A program made the position numbers and the translations under genes. Shown in pieces: positions 1 to 7,726 of a stretch of DNA of 59,060 nucleotides (position 1 is the stretch's first letter; every line of letters begins with the position of its first letter). The notes beneath the pieces were generated by a model. The model was not told where the DNA came from and searched no databases. It saw nothing but the letters and a program-made list of their open reading frames with translations. The DNA comes from JABDJZ01 sp047611125 (GTDB taxonomy: Bacteria; Bacteroidota; Rhodothermia; Rhodothermales; UBA10348): positions 1 through 59,060 of the forward strand of contig JBLFXH010000002.1 in assembly GCA_047611125.1 (NCBI GenBank), written 5' to 3'.

Positions 1-202
1 AGCCCCCAGGCTGAACCTCAATGCTTGCGCGCGTGCCCGCGCCTTCGGCGATGGCTTCCCAGGGGAGGTTGGCGTTGTTAAGATGGTTGCCGTCCTCGAA
101 GGTGTCCACACCGCCGCTGACCAACGGCATCGAGCGGGGCTGACCGGAGCAGGCGGCGACGAGCGGAAGCAGGAAGGCCGTCAGGACTCGGGTCAGATTC
201 AT
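1..202 (-). CDS. Lipoprotein, N-terminal part (3' end outside window)
   Basis: An open frame starts with ATG at 202 and runs leftward off the window, giving about 67 visible residues. The N-terminus is a clear lipoprotein signal peptide: a short basic start (MNLTR), a hydrophobic stretch, then the lipobox LVAAC with the acylated cysteine at residue 18. The mature part begins with small polar residues and has a stretch (FEDGN...LPWEAI) reminiscent of the first strand of carbohydrate-binding jelly-roll modules. That resemblance is weak and rests on a few residues. It follows a small unknown gene on the same strand by 69 bases. The product is probably anchored in the outer membrane. Function is unknown. 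Confidence 0.6.
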   Translation of the reverse strand, partial: MNLTRVLTAFLLPLVAACSGQPRSMPLVSGGVDTFEDGNHLNNANLPWEAIAEGAGTRASIEVQPGG

Positions 203-271
203 CAGGGGAACGGAAAGCGGAGTGTGTGGAAATGCGGGTACGGAAGAATGCCCTTCAGGATTCAAGCCGGA

Positions 272-544
272 TCAGAGCATACCCAGTGTTCTCTGAGGAA
301 TCGGAATCAGGTACTCGGGCTTAAACATGTCCTCATGAACGCCAAACTGACCGGTGCCGCGGAAGTCCACGGCAATGAATCCGTCCAGGATGTGCTTGAC
401 CTCGCCAATCCCGTAATACGCCGGACTCGGCCCGTAGTAGACCAACTGACCCTCGCCCAATTCTTTTTCACGGCGAGCTGTTCGGTGGAACGCGGGGATC
501 ACCGGGAGCAGTTCGAGACGGTATGGAAGGGAGATATTGAACAT
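272..544 (-). CDS. Small conserved-looking protein of unknown function (90 aa)
   Basis: Reading from the ATG at 544 gives 90 residues with protein-like composition: alternating hydrophobic and charged residues, and a glycine/tyrosine-rich middle (YYGPSPAYYGIGEVKHI) followed by a strand-like stretch (GFIAVDFRGTGQFGVHEDMF). This pattern suggests a small beta-barrel, but I recognise no family. A TTG ten codons upstream (574) is an alternative start; neither has a convincing Shine-Dalgarno. The gene lies just upstream of the lipoprotein gene on the same strand, possibly in one transcript. A plus-strand frame covering this region has the arginine/glycine-rich composition typical of a shadow and is not favoured. 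Confidence 0.55.
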   Translation of the reverse strand: MFNISLPYRLELLPVIPAFHRTARREKELGEGQLVYYGPSPAYYGIGEVKHILDGFIAVDFRGTGQFGVHEDMFKPEYLIPIPQRTLGML

Positions 545-645
545 CGGCGCGTGGAACGTTACCCCGAATAGCAAGGTTCACGCCAACCTCGGTGACCTTT
601 TTGAGTCGCCCGTGACTTACACCCCCGGCCCCGCATCGCAGCTAC

Positions 646-1386
646 ATGGAATACAAGGATAAGATCGTAGACAAACAGGTTGGTCGGAATTCGGATCTGT
701 ACGCCCGGTCAATTGCTGCGCTTGCGACCCCGGAAGAGCGCTACCCCCATCTGCGGATACTCGTCAGCATCATCGAGCAGGCGCATCCGGAATGGAATCA
801 GGCTCCGCATAAGGACCGTCAGGTAGCCAACATCGTCTTCAAGATGTCCCGGGCTGCAATTGGTGTCGAGGAGGTGGCTGAAATCGTGCGACTGCGCGAT
901 GCGGAGCGTGGCTACGGGCCGATCCAGGAAGATGACCGACCCGGCAAGAGTCGGAACACCGAATCATCGGAGGGTGACGATAGGGTTTCGAACAGCAAAT
1001 CTGACGCCGCCAACGCCGCCAAGGTTGAGGCCCTGGCTGAGGCTGAGGCTGAGGCTGAGGCAGGCAAGGCAAAGGACGATCCGTCCGGCGAGGAGAAAGA
1101 GGCACCTCGCAGTAGCGCGCGCAAGCGTCCAGCTGCCAAGAAGGCCGAGGCAACCAGCGATGATGCCGCCAAGGCCGAGGACAAACCTGCAGAGGCGGCC
1201 GGTGATGCCTCAGGCGAAAAGCCTGAAGCGGAAACGAAGAAAGCGGCCAAGTCTGTCAAAGCAGCGAAGCCTGTCAAAGCAGCCAAGCCTGAAAAGGCCT
1301 CCAAGGCACCTGCCAAGCCTAGGAAGGCCGCCAAGTCTTCAAAGTCCGACAAGGTGGCCCCGTCTGACAAGTCAGGCGACGCCTAG
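646..1386 (+). CDS. DUF4290-like protein with a histone H1-like Lys/Ala/Pro tail
   Basis: The first 90 residues (start MEY, then a conserved GRN and a helical segment around PHLRILVSIIEQAHPEW) resemble the N-terminus of the Bacteroidota DUF4290 family, whose function is not established. From about residue 95 the protein becomes low complexity: an acidic (EA)n stretch near residue 130, then a long K/A/P-rich tail with repeated AAKP-type units like eukaryotic histone H1 and bacterial Hc1/HctB tails. Such tails usually bind nucleic acid non-specifically, so a DNA- or RNA-associated role is an inference. The gene is alone on this strand and converges with ruvC. The tail is encoded by short tandem DNA repeats (annotated separately). 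Confidence 0.7.
   Translation: MEYKDKIVDKQVGRNSDLYARSIAALATPEERYPHLRILVSIIEQAHPEWNQAPHKDRQVANIVFKMSRAAIGVEEVAEIVRLRDAERGYGPIQEDDRPGKSRNTESSEGDDRVSNSKSDAANAAKVEALAEAEAEAEAGKAKDDPSGEEKEAPRSSARKRPAAKKAEATSDDAAKAEDKPAEAAGDASGEKPEAETKKAAKSVKAAKPVKAAKPEKASKAPAKPRKAAKSSKSDKVAPSDKSGDA
1035..1061 (+). repeat. In-frame hexanucleotide tandem repeat (GGCTGA)4
   Basis: Four perfect GGCTGA units plus GGC encode an alternating Glu-Ala stretch in the DUF4290-like protein. Six-base units keep the frame, so slippage would change tail length without breaking the gene. Confidence 0.9.
1255..1290 (+). repeat. Two near-identical 18-bp direct repeats in the H1-like tail
   Basis: Two adjacent 18-base units (GTCAAAGCAGCGAAGCCT and a copy with one change) each encode VKAAKP. 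They show that the basic tail grew by local duplication. Confidence 0.9.
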
Positions 1387-1418
1387 ATAGACTGGCGCCG
1401 GACTTTACTGGGACTGGT

Positions 1419-1964
1419 TTAGGACCCGACGCGTCCAGGGTTTTGCTTGATGAACTGCGCCCAACCGGAGTACTTCGCTCCTGTTGACTTCGCCCCGCGG
1501 TGCGCGTGACAGAGGCTGACGGCCAACGCGTCTGAGGCGTCCAGACCCATTTTGGGGTCCTTCTCGGTGACCGATAGCATGGATCGGACCATGAACCACA
1601 CCTGCTGCTTGGAGGCGTTTCCGTTCCCGGTAACGGACTTTTTGACCTCCTTCGGCGTGTATTCGATGACGGGAATGTCGCGCGCCAGGGCCGCCAACAT
1701 GGCCGCGGCCTGAGCCCGTCCGAGCTTCAACATGGACTGGGCGTTGTTGCCATAAATGGGCATCTCAACAGCGCAGACATCCGGCAGGCAACGGTCGATT
1801 ACGGCAAGTAATCTATCATGGATCTGTTTGAGGCGCAGCTGATGGGAATCGGTCGCATCCAAGGTCAGCACACCGTACTCAATCAGAGTCTCGCTTCCCC
1901 CACTGGTTTCAATGACTCCGAAGCCGGTGACGCGGGAGCCGGGGTCAACGCCCAGGACAATCAT
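1419..1964 (-). CDS. ruvC: Crossover junction endodeoxyribonuclease RuvC
   Basis: RuvC is the Holliday-junction resolvase that cleaves recombination intermediates together with the RuvAB branch-migration motor. The 181-residue product has the usual length and the RNase H-fold catalytic acids: D7 in GVDPGS, E67 in AVEMP, and D142 and D145 in LDASDALAV. Its ATG directly abuts the stop of yebC with no intervening base, so the two are translationally coupled; yebC-ruvC is a common arrangement in bacteria. ruvB lies separately near 19.1 kb and ruvA is not in the window. A short Lys/Gly-rich tail follows the last catalytic helix. Confident identification. Confidence 0.96.
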   Translation of the reverse strand: MIVLGVDPGSRVTGFGVIETSGGSETLIEYGVLTLDATDSHQLRLKQIHDRLLAVIDRCLPDVCAVEMPIYGNNAQSMLKLGRAQAAAMLAALARDIPVIEYTPKEVKKSVTGNGNASKQQVWFMVRSMLSVTEKDPKMGLDASDALAVSLCHAHRGAKSTGAKYSGWAQFIKQNPGRVGS

Positions 1965-2711
1965 CTAACCGAGTAACGCAACGAGTTCTTCGTCGAACTC
2001 CAGCGTTGAATTGACGGTCTGAACGTCTTGGTGCTCTTCCATTTTTTCTAGCAGCGCGGCCACCTTTTGTGCCTCATCCAAGGGAAGCGTTTTGGTCATG
2101 GTTGGAATGCGCTGCAGATCGGCCTGCTCAACAGGGATACCCGCCTCCTCAAGGGCAGACTGGACCGCGCCGTAGGCCTCGACCGGCGTCGTGACGATGA
2201 AGTGGTCCTCCTCCTGCACCATGTCCTCGGCCCCAGCATCGGCTACGAGCTCGAAAAGCTCCATCTCGTCCTGGCCCTCGGCCTTAATCTCAAAGATTCC
2301 CTTTCGGTCGAAAAGGAATTGGACCGAACCGGTGGTGCCCAGTTGTCCGCCCGCTTTCGAGAACATTGCCCTCAGGTCAGCCACTGTACGGTTCGTGTTG
2401 TCGGTCAGGGCATCCACAAAGACCGCGATTCCATGGGGGGCATAGCCCTCATAGGCCGTCTCCTCATAGTCCGCACCCTCGATTTCGCCGGTACCACGCT
2501 TGATGGCCCGCGTGATGTTGGCCTTCGGCATGTTTTCTGCCTTGGCCTTGTCCACACAAACGGACAGGCGCGCATTCATACCCGGGTCACCCCCGCCTTC
2601 GCGCGAGGCAACCATGATGTCCCGGGTGATCCTGGCCCAAGATTTAGAGCGACGATGGTCGGTTACGGCCTTCTGGCGCTTGATCGTGGACCATTTACTG
2701 TGGCCTGACAT
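1965..2711 (-). CDS. yebC: YebC/PmpR (TACO1) family protein
   Basis: The N-terminus MSGHSKWSTIKRQKAVTD is the hallmark of the YebC family, and the 248-residue length is typical. Members have been described as transcriptional regulators and, more recently, as ribosome-associated factors that help translate proline-rich stretches. Which role applies cannot be told from sequence. The central region carries the expected GGxLGxxGSVxFLF motif (near residue 122). It is the first gene of a yebC-ruvC unit and is divergent from ribD, with a 40-base shared upstream region. The start is fixed by the conserved N-terminus. Confidence 0.95.
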   Translation of the reverse strand: MSGHSKWSTIKRQKAVTDHRRSKSWARITRDIMVASREGGGDPGMNARLSVCVDKAKAENMPKANITRAIKRGTGEIEGADYEETAYEGYAPHGIAVFVDALTDNTNRTVADLRAMFSKAGGQLGTTGSVQFLFDRKGIFEIKAEGQDEMELFELVADAGAEDMVQEEDHFIVTTPVEAYGAVQSALEEAGIPVEQADLQRIPTMTKTLPLDEAQKVAALLEKMEEHQDVQTVNSTLEFDEELVALLG

Positions 2712-2751
2712 ACCTGATGCGTTGGTGTTCGGGGTGGTCTAAACTTAAGAG

Positions 2752-3780
2752 ATGGAAGCCGACGATATTCAGTGGATGCGGCGCGCTCTGGAACTCGCGA
2801 GCCGGGGTGGACGGGCGGTTAGGCCCAATCCTCAGGTGGGATGCATTGTGGTAGGGGCGGCGGGTGAAGTCCTGGGTGCAGGATGGCATCAGCAGTTTGG
2901 CGGACCTCATGCGGAGGTCATGGCTCTCACGGACCTGGAAGGTCTGGACCTGTCTCAGGCGACTATCTACGTCACCCTAGAGCCCTGCAGTCACCAAGGC
3001 AAGACACCTCCCTGTGCTGATTTGCTCGTGAGGCGCGGCCTCGGCACTGTAGTGGTTGGCACCTTGGATCCGAATCCCTTAGTCTCAGGCGAGGGTATTC
3101 GGCGCTTGCGCGACGCCGGCGTTTTGGTGCGGGCCGGATGCTTGGATGAGGAATGCCGGGCCGCCAACGCGGGGTTCTTCTGCCGGATGTTGACTGGGCG
3201 TCCCCACACCACCCTCAAGATTGCCCAGTCGTTGGACGGCTACGCGGCCCCAAGAGCCGGTTCATCCCAGTGGATCACGGGAGAGGCCTCGCGCAAGCGG
3301 GTCCACGCCATGCGGGCTGAGGCCGATGCTGTGCTCACCGGAACGGGGACGGTTCTGGCCGACGATCCCAGTTTGACGGTCCGTCACGTGGAAGGACCGA
3401 ATCCGCTCAGGCTTGTTCTGGATCGGCGAGGCGTCTTGCCGGTTAGCGCACGTGTATTGAGCGATGGAGGCCGAACCACGGTTATTCGTGGCCCTGTGGT
3501 CGATGACCGGATAGATCTTTGCGCTGCCCTCACTGCATTGCCGGCGGAAATTCTCTATCTGCTGGTAGAGTCCGGCCCCCGTCTATCCAGTTTCATGCTC
3601 TCGCGCGGCTTGGTGGACGAACTCCACGTCTTCACGGCGCCGGTTCTCCTGGGTGGAGGGCGACGTTCCTTCGATGATCCGGCTAGGGAAACGTTGGCGG
3701 ATGCCCTGCGTGCCACGGCCGTTGACTACGAGCGGGTTGGTCAGGACATGTTGACCCGCATCACTATTAAGGCGCTGTAG
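2752..3780 (+). CDS. ribD: Bifunctional riboflavin deaminase/reductase RibD
   Basis: RibD carries out two steps of riboflavin synthesis: deamination of the pyrimidine intermediate and NADPH-dependent reduction of its ribosyl chain. The N-terminal half (about residues 5-145) is a cytidine-deaminase fold with the zinc ligands H53-A-E55 and a PC...C motif from residue 78 to C88. The C-terminal half (about 150-342) is the reductase, beginning at the conserved TLKIAQSLDGYAA segment and ending in a GGG-containing strand. It is followed four bases later by riboflavin synthase, so the two are co-transcribed. I see no FMN riboswitch in the 40-base upstream gap. Confidence 0.96.
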   Translation: MEADDIQWMRRALELASRGGRAVRPNPQVGCIVVGAAGEVLGAGWHQQFGGPHAEVMALTDLEGLDLSQATIYVTLEPCSHQGKTPPCADLLVRRGLGTVVVGTLDPNPLVSGEGIRRLRDAGVLVRAGCLDEECRAANAGFFCRMLTGRPHTTLKIAQSLDGYAAPRAGSSQWITGEASRKRVHAMRAEADAVLTGTGTVLADDPSLTVRHVEGPNPLRLVLDRRGVLPVSARVLSDGGRTTVIRGPVVDDRIDLCAALTALPAEILYLLVESGPRLSSFMLSRGLVDELHVFTAPVLLGGGRRSFDDPARETLADALRATAVDYERVGQDMLTRITIKAL

Positions 3781-3784
3781 GACT

Positions 3785-4441
3785 GTGTTTACGGGAATCA
3801 TTGAAACAGTAGGCCGCGTGTCGGACGTGACTCCCCAAGGCGGTGGCGTCCGCTTTCGCGTTGAATCGCCCTTCGCCTCGGAGTTGCGCGTGGACGAGAG
3901 CGTTTCTGTAAACGGAGTCTGCCAGACGGTAGTCTCGTGCGACGCTCGCGGATTTGAGGTTCAGGCCATTGAGGAGACACTCGCCAAGACGAATCTGGGT
4001 ACCCTCAAGGCGGGCTCGGGCGTAAATCTCGAGCGCGCCATGCAGATCGGTGGCCGTCTGGATGGGCACCTCGTGCAAGGGCACGTGGATGCCACCGGTA
4101 CTGTCCTGGAAATCGAGACGCTGGAAACGAGTTGGCTATACACGATTGAGTTCGAGGACCGTTTTCGGTCCTACGTGATTCCGGTCGGATCCGTGTGTCT
4201 AAACGGCATCAGTCTCACGGTGGCGCGCCTGGATGGGAATCGGTTGACCGTGGCCATCATCCCGCACACGTTCAAGAACACGACCGTCTCCGGTTGGAAG
4301 GTGGGAACTCCCATCAACATGGAATTCGACATGGTGGGCAAATATGTGGTGGGCTTTCTGGAAAACCAGAAGCCAGAAAACCAGAAGGCCGTACCGGGCG
4401 CCGGGATGACCGGGTCGTGGCTGCGCGAGCAGGGGTTCTAA
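3785..4441 (+). CDS. ribE: Riboflavin synthase alpha subunit
   Basis: The enzyme joins two molecules of 6,7-dimethyl-8-ribityllumazine to give riboflavin. The start is a GTG giving the family-defining N-terminus MFTGI; no ATG fits. Two homologous lumazine-binding repeats are visible, residues 1-90 (MFTGIIETVG...SVNGVCQTV) and about 95-190 (GHLVQGHVD...CLNGISLTVA). The length of 218 residues is slightly longer than usual because of a short tail after residue 195. It follows ribD by four bases. Confidence 0.96.
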   Translation: MFTGIIETVGRVSDVTPQGGGVRFRVESPFASELRVDESVSVNGVCQTVVSCDARGFEVQAIEETLAKTNLGTLKAGSGVNLERAMQIGGRLDGHLVQGHVDATGTVLEIETLETSWLYTIEFEDRFRSYVIPVGSVCLNGISLTVARLDGNRLTVAIIPHTFKNTTVSGWKVGTPINMEFDMVGKYVVGFLENQKPENQKAVPGAGMTGSWLREQGF

Positions 4442-4547
4442 CCTTCTGCCATTTTGTCACGATTCCCCGAACCCGTTTCGAGGAGGGACGTTATAGCGCG
4501 CAGGCCCCACGTTGAGAAGGGCCGCTGCCCAAAGAAAATCCCACCTG

Positions 4548-5978
4548 ATGCAGAATCTGCTCACTGATATTCCTGTCCTCGACGGCGCCGAGGATCTAGA
4601 CGCACCCAAAACAGCGGGACCCGAGGTCAGCGGTCGCAAGACGGTCTATCTGGAGACGTACGGCTGCCAGATGAATGTGTCCGATTCCGAGATCGTGGCG
4701 TCTGTGTTGCGCAACGCCGGATTCGGTCTCACGCACAACGAGGCTGAAGCGGACATCATTCTGCTCAACACCTGTGCCATCCGGGAGAACGCCGAACAGA
4801 AGGTGCGCCGCCGTCTGGACGCGCTACGTGCCGACAAGCGTCGGAACCGGCCTGAGCTCAAGCTGGGGGTCCTCGGCTGCATGGCCGAGCGACTCCGTCA
4901 CAAGTTGCTTGAACAGGAAAAACTGGTTGATCTCGTGGTAGGCCCCGATGCTTACCGCGACATTCCAAGGCTCCTGGATGAGTCGGCGGAATCCGGCCAG
5001 GCTGCGGTCAATGTTCAGCTGTCTCGGGAGGAAACCTACGCCGACATCGCCCCCGTTCGGTACGACACCAACGGGGTCTCGGCCTTCGTCAGCATCATGC
5101 GCGGCTGCGACAATATGTGCGCCTTCTGCGTGGTGCCGTTTACCCGGGGCCGCGAGCGGAGCCGTCCGGTTGCTAGCATTCTGGGCGAATGCCGCGAGTT
5201 GGTCGATGGCGGCTTCAAGGAAGTCACCGTGCTGGGTCAGAACGTCAACTCGTACCGGTATGACGACAACGGAGCGGCCGTCAGCTTCGCCGAACTGCTG
5301 CATCGCATCAGCCTGATCAGCCCGGAACTCCGGATCCGCTATTCTACCAGCCATCCGAAGGACTGCTCAGACGATTTGCTCCACGTGCACGCAGAGCGCG
5401 AGAACGTCTGCAACTACATCCACCTGCCCGTGCAGCACGGAAATACGGATGTGCTTCAGCGCATGAAACGGACGTATACCCGGGACGAATACCTGTCGCT
5501 CGTGGAACGGGCCAGGAAGATTGTCCCCGGCGTCTCGTTCTCAACAGACATGATCGCTGGCTTCTGTGACGAGAGCGAGGAAGAACACCAGGACACGCTG
5601 AGTCTGATGGAGACGGTGCGTTACGACCACGCCTACATGTTCATGTACAGCGAACGCCCGGACACGTATGCCGCCCGCAAGTACGTGGACAACGTCCCTG
5701 AGAACGTCAAGAAGAGACGGCTGAGCGAGATCATTCACTTGCAGAGCCGGATCTCGGGCGAAAACAACCGGCTTGATATCGGGACAGAGCACGTGGTGCT
5801 GATTGAGGGCACCAGCCGGCGAAGCGAGGACCAGCTGAAAGGGCGGACCGATACCAACAAGGTGGTCGTATTTGACCGGGCCGCATCACTTGCCAAGGGA
5901 GACTACGCGAGGGTTGTCATCGAGGATTGTACATCCGCCACGCTCATGGGCCGCGTGCTGACCCCAGTGGTGGCCTAG
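4548..5978 (+). CDS. miaB: tRNA-2-methylthio-N6-dimethylallyladenosine synthase MiaB
   Basis: MiaB adds a methylthio group to i6A37 of tRNAs using two iron-sulfur clusters. All six cluster cysteines are present: C40 (TYGCQMN), C76 (NTCAIRENAEQK), C111 (LGCMAER), and the radical-SAM triad C187, C191, C194 in RGCDNMCAFC. A TRAM domain occupies the C-terminal 65 or so residues. I chose the ATG at 4548; an in-frame TTG twelve codons earlier is possible but adds an unlikely basic leader. The gene ends one base before the sigma-54 activator, so they are probably co-transcribed. Confidence 0.95.
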   Translation: MQNLLTDIPVLDGAEDLDAPKTAGPEVSGRKTVYLETYGCQMNVSDSEIVASVLRNAGFGLTHNEAEADIILLNTCAIRENAEQKVRRRLDALRADKRRNRPELKLGVLGCMAERLRHKLLEQEKLVDLVVGPDAYRDIPRLLDESAESGQAAVNVQLSREETYADIAPVRYDTNGVSAFVSIMRGCDNMCAFCVVPFTRGRERSRPVASILGECRELVDGGFKEVTVLGQNVNSYRYDDNGAAVSFAELLHRISLISPELRIRYSTSHPKDCSDDLLHVHAERENVCNYIHLPVQHGNTDVLQRMKRTYTRDEYLSLVERARKIVPGVSFSTDMIAGFCDESEEEHQDTLSLMETVRYDHAYMFMYSERPDTYAARKYVDNVPENVKKRRLSEIIHLQSRISGENNRLDIGTEHVVLIEGTSRRSEDQLKGRTDTNKVVVFDRAASLAKGDYARVVIEDCTSATLMGRVLTPVVA

Positions 5979-5979
5979 G

Positions 5980-7209
5980 ATGGATCGCGTCTCACTACAG
6001 GAACGATTCGGCATCATCGGCCGGTCCGAGGCTATTCGGCATGTGATCGACCGGGTGCGCCAGGTGGCCAAGACGGAGATCACAATCCTGGTCCAGGGTG
6101 AGAGTGGAACCGGGAAGGAGCTGATTGCGCAGGCGCTCCACCAGCTCTCTGAGCGGCGTCATAAGAAGCTCCAGATCGTCAATTGTGGTGCCATCCCGGA
6201 AGGCCTGATTGAGTCAGAACTTTTTGGAGCCGAGAAGGGCGCATACACAGGCTCTGTGGATCGCCGCGCCGGCTATTTCGAAGAGGCATCAGGGGGGACC
6301 ATCTTCCTGGACGAAATTGGAGAGATGCCGCTGACGGCGCAGGTTCGACTCCTTCGCGTCCTCGAAAATGGAGAGTTCAGCCGCGTGGGCAGCTCCAAGG
6401 TTCTCAAGGCGGACGTTCGCGTATTGGCGGCCACCAACAAGGATCTGGGCCGCGAAGTGCAGGCCGGCCGGTTCCGGGAGGACCTCTACTACCGCCTCTC
6501 CACTGTGATTATTCGCGTTCCTCCGCTTCGCGAGCGCAAGGAGGACATCCTTCAGCTGTTCGAGCATTTCCAGCACCGGTTCGCTCAGCAATACAACACC
6601 AGTTCGAACCAACTCAGTGATGAAGCGCGGCGTCTGCTGCTGAGGTATCGGTGGCCCGGGAATATCCGCGAGCTCCGCAATGTGGCGGAGCAGAGCGCTG
6701 TCCTTCTTGAGGGCGATGCCATCAGCGAAACAGAGTTGCGCTCTTTTCTCAGAGGGGTTTCGGTCGGACAGGACGGACTGATACCGGTGGTCTCGCCCGG
6801 GTCCGGCGAGAAGGAGCCGGACCGAGAGCGCGAACTCATCTACCGTGCATTACTCGAGATTCGCCTCGAAATGCGCGGCCTGAAAGACCAGATGTCTGCG
6901 CTCTTGGGGACGTTCCAGGGCAGTTCGAGCAAGGCCATGGTGGTGCACCGGGACTCGATTCGCCGCGAGAGTCAGGAAATGGTCGAGGACATTCCGTTCG
7001 AGATCGAGAACGATGCCGATCAGGATGCCAGTCGGTACGATGTCGATCCGCGGGACGAGCCGCTGCCTTCCCTCGAGGATGCCGAACGAAAGCTGATCGC
7101 CGAGGCTCTGGAGCGATTCGAGGGCAACCGTCGGCAAACGGCCAAGGCGATGGGTATCTCAGAGCGCACGCTGTACCGCAAGATCAAGGAGTTCGAGGAT
7201 GTTGAGTAG
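5980..7209 (+). CDS. Sigma-54-dependent transcriptional activator without a sensory domain
   Basis: This is an enhancer-binding protein that uses ATP hydrolysis to open sigma-54 promoters. It starts almost directly with the AAA+ domain: Walker A GESGTGKE (residues 40-47), sigma-54 contact loop GAYTGS (87-92), Walker B GGTIFLDE (105-112) and an arginine-finger region near FREDLYYRLS. A Fis-type helix-turn-helix forms the last 30 residues. About 120 low-conservation acidic residues link the two. There is no receiver, GAF or PAS domain, so activity must be set by abundance, a partner protein or the linker. The contact loop ends in Ser where Ala is standard (GAFTGA), a notable variant. It overlaps lptE by 11 bases, in a unit with miaB upstream and envelope genes downstream. 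Confidence 0.93.
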   Translation: MDRVSLQERFGIIGRSEAIRHVIDRVRQVAKTEITILVQGESGTGKELIAQALHQLSERRHKKLQIVNCGAIPEGLIESELFGAEKGAYTGSVDRRAGYFEEASGGTIFLDEIGEMPLTAQVRLLRVLENGEFSRVGSSKVLKADVRVLAATNKDLGREVQAGRFREDLYYRLSTVIIRVPPLRERKEDILQLFEHFQHRFAQQYNTSSNQLSDEARRLLLRYRWPGNIRELRNVAEQSAVLLEGDAISETELRSFLRGVSVGQDGLIPVVSPGSGEKEPDRERELIYRALLEIRLEMRGLKDQMSALLGTFQGSSSKAMVVHRDSIRRESQEMVEDIPFEIENDADQDASRYDVDPRDEPLPSLEDAERKLIAEALERFEGNRRQTAKAMGISERTLYRKIKEFEDVE

Positions 7210-7726
7210 CCCGCGGCCTGGAATTCGATGGGGCAGCCACCTTCTTCTGGTGGCCATCTGCCTGACCCCGGTGTCGTGCTGGTTCTACAGCTTCAGCGGA
7301 GCCACCATCCCCAGCCACCTGTCCACCGTGGCTATTCCGCTTGCTGATGACCGGACGGTCAGCACCGTTTCTGGCCTGGACGAGCGCTTGACCCAGCTGT
7401 TCATCGAACGATTCGTGGGTCAAACCCGTCTGTCGCTGAGCACTTCGCAGCAAGAGGCGGACGTGGTTCTGCGCTCCACCATCCAGAATTATCAGAACCA
7501 GCCCACCTCTGTAGGCGGTGACGAAAGGGCCACTCGCAACCGGGTGACCATCTCGGTGAATGTGGTTTACTTGGATTCGAAGCGGAATCAGGAAATTCTC
7601 TCGCGGACGTTCTCCGGGTTCGAGGAGTACGACCCACTCGACCCGGACCTCGAGGAGGAGGCCGCGCTCGCGGCGCTGGAAAAAATAGCGGATGACGTCT
7701 TCACGGCGGCCACCTCCAACTGGTAG
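7199..7726 (+). CDS. lptE: LptE-family LPS-assembly lipoprotein
   Basis: LptE plugs the LptD beta-barrel and helps insert lipopolysaccharide in the outer membrane. The 175-residue product has an N-terminal hydrophobic segment and a cysteine at residue 27 (TPVSC) as a plausible lipobox. It then shows the Bacteroidota LptE signature CWFYSFSGATIP followed by strand-like VAIPLADDRT. The rest alternates strands and helices, ending in a helix with the acidic EEEAALAALEKI. The start overlaps the activator gene and the stop (TAG) shares a base with the following GTG start, so it is tightly embedded in an operon. Divergent family, but the N-terminal signature is good. Confidence 0.8.
   Translation: MLSSPRPGIRWGSHLLLVAICLTPVSCWFYSFSGATIPSHLSTVAIPLADDRTVSTVSGLDERLTQLFIERFVGQTRLSLSTSQQEADVVLRSTIQNYQNQPTSVGGDERATRNRVTISVNVVYLDSKRNQEILSRTFSGFEEYDPLDPDLEEEAALAALEKIADDVFTAATSNW

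Noticed and set aside
83..571. Plus-strand open frame of 162 codons
   Set aside because: Arg/Gly-rich composition without protein features; the opposite strand holds a lipoprotein start and a plausible 90-aa protein.
2712..2751. Possible FMN riboswitch before ribD
   Set aside because: The divergent gap is only 40 bases, too short, and lacks the conserved RFN elements.
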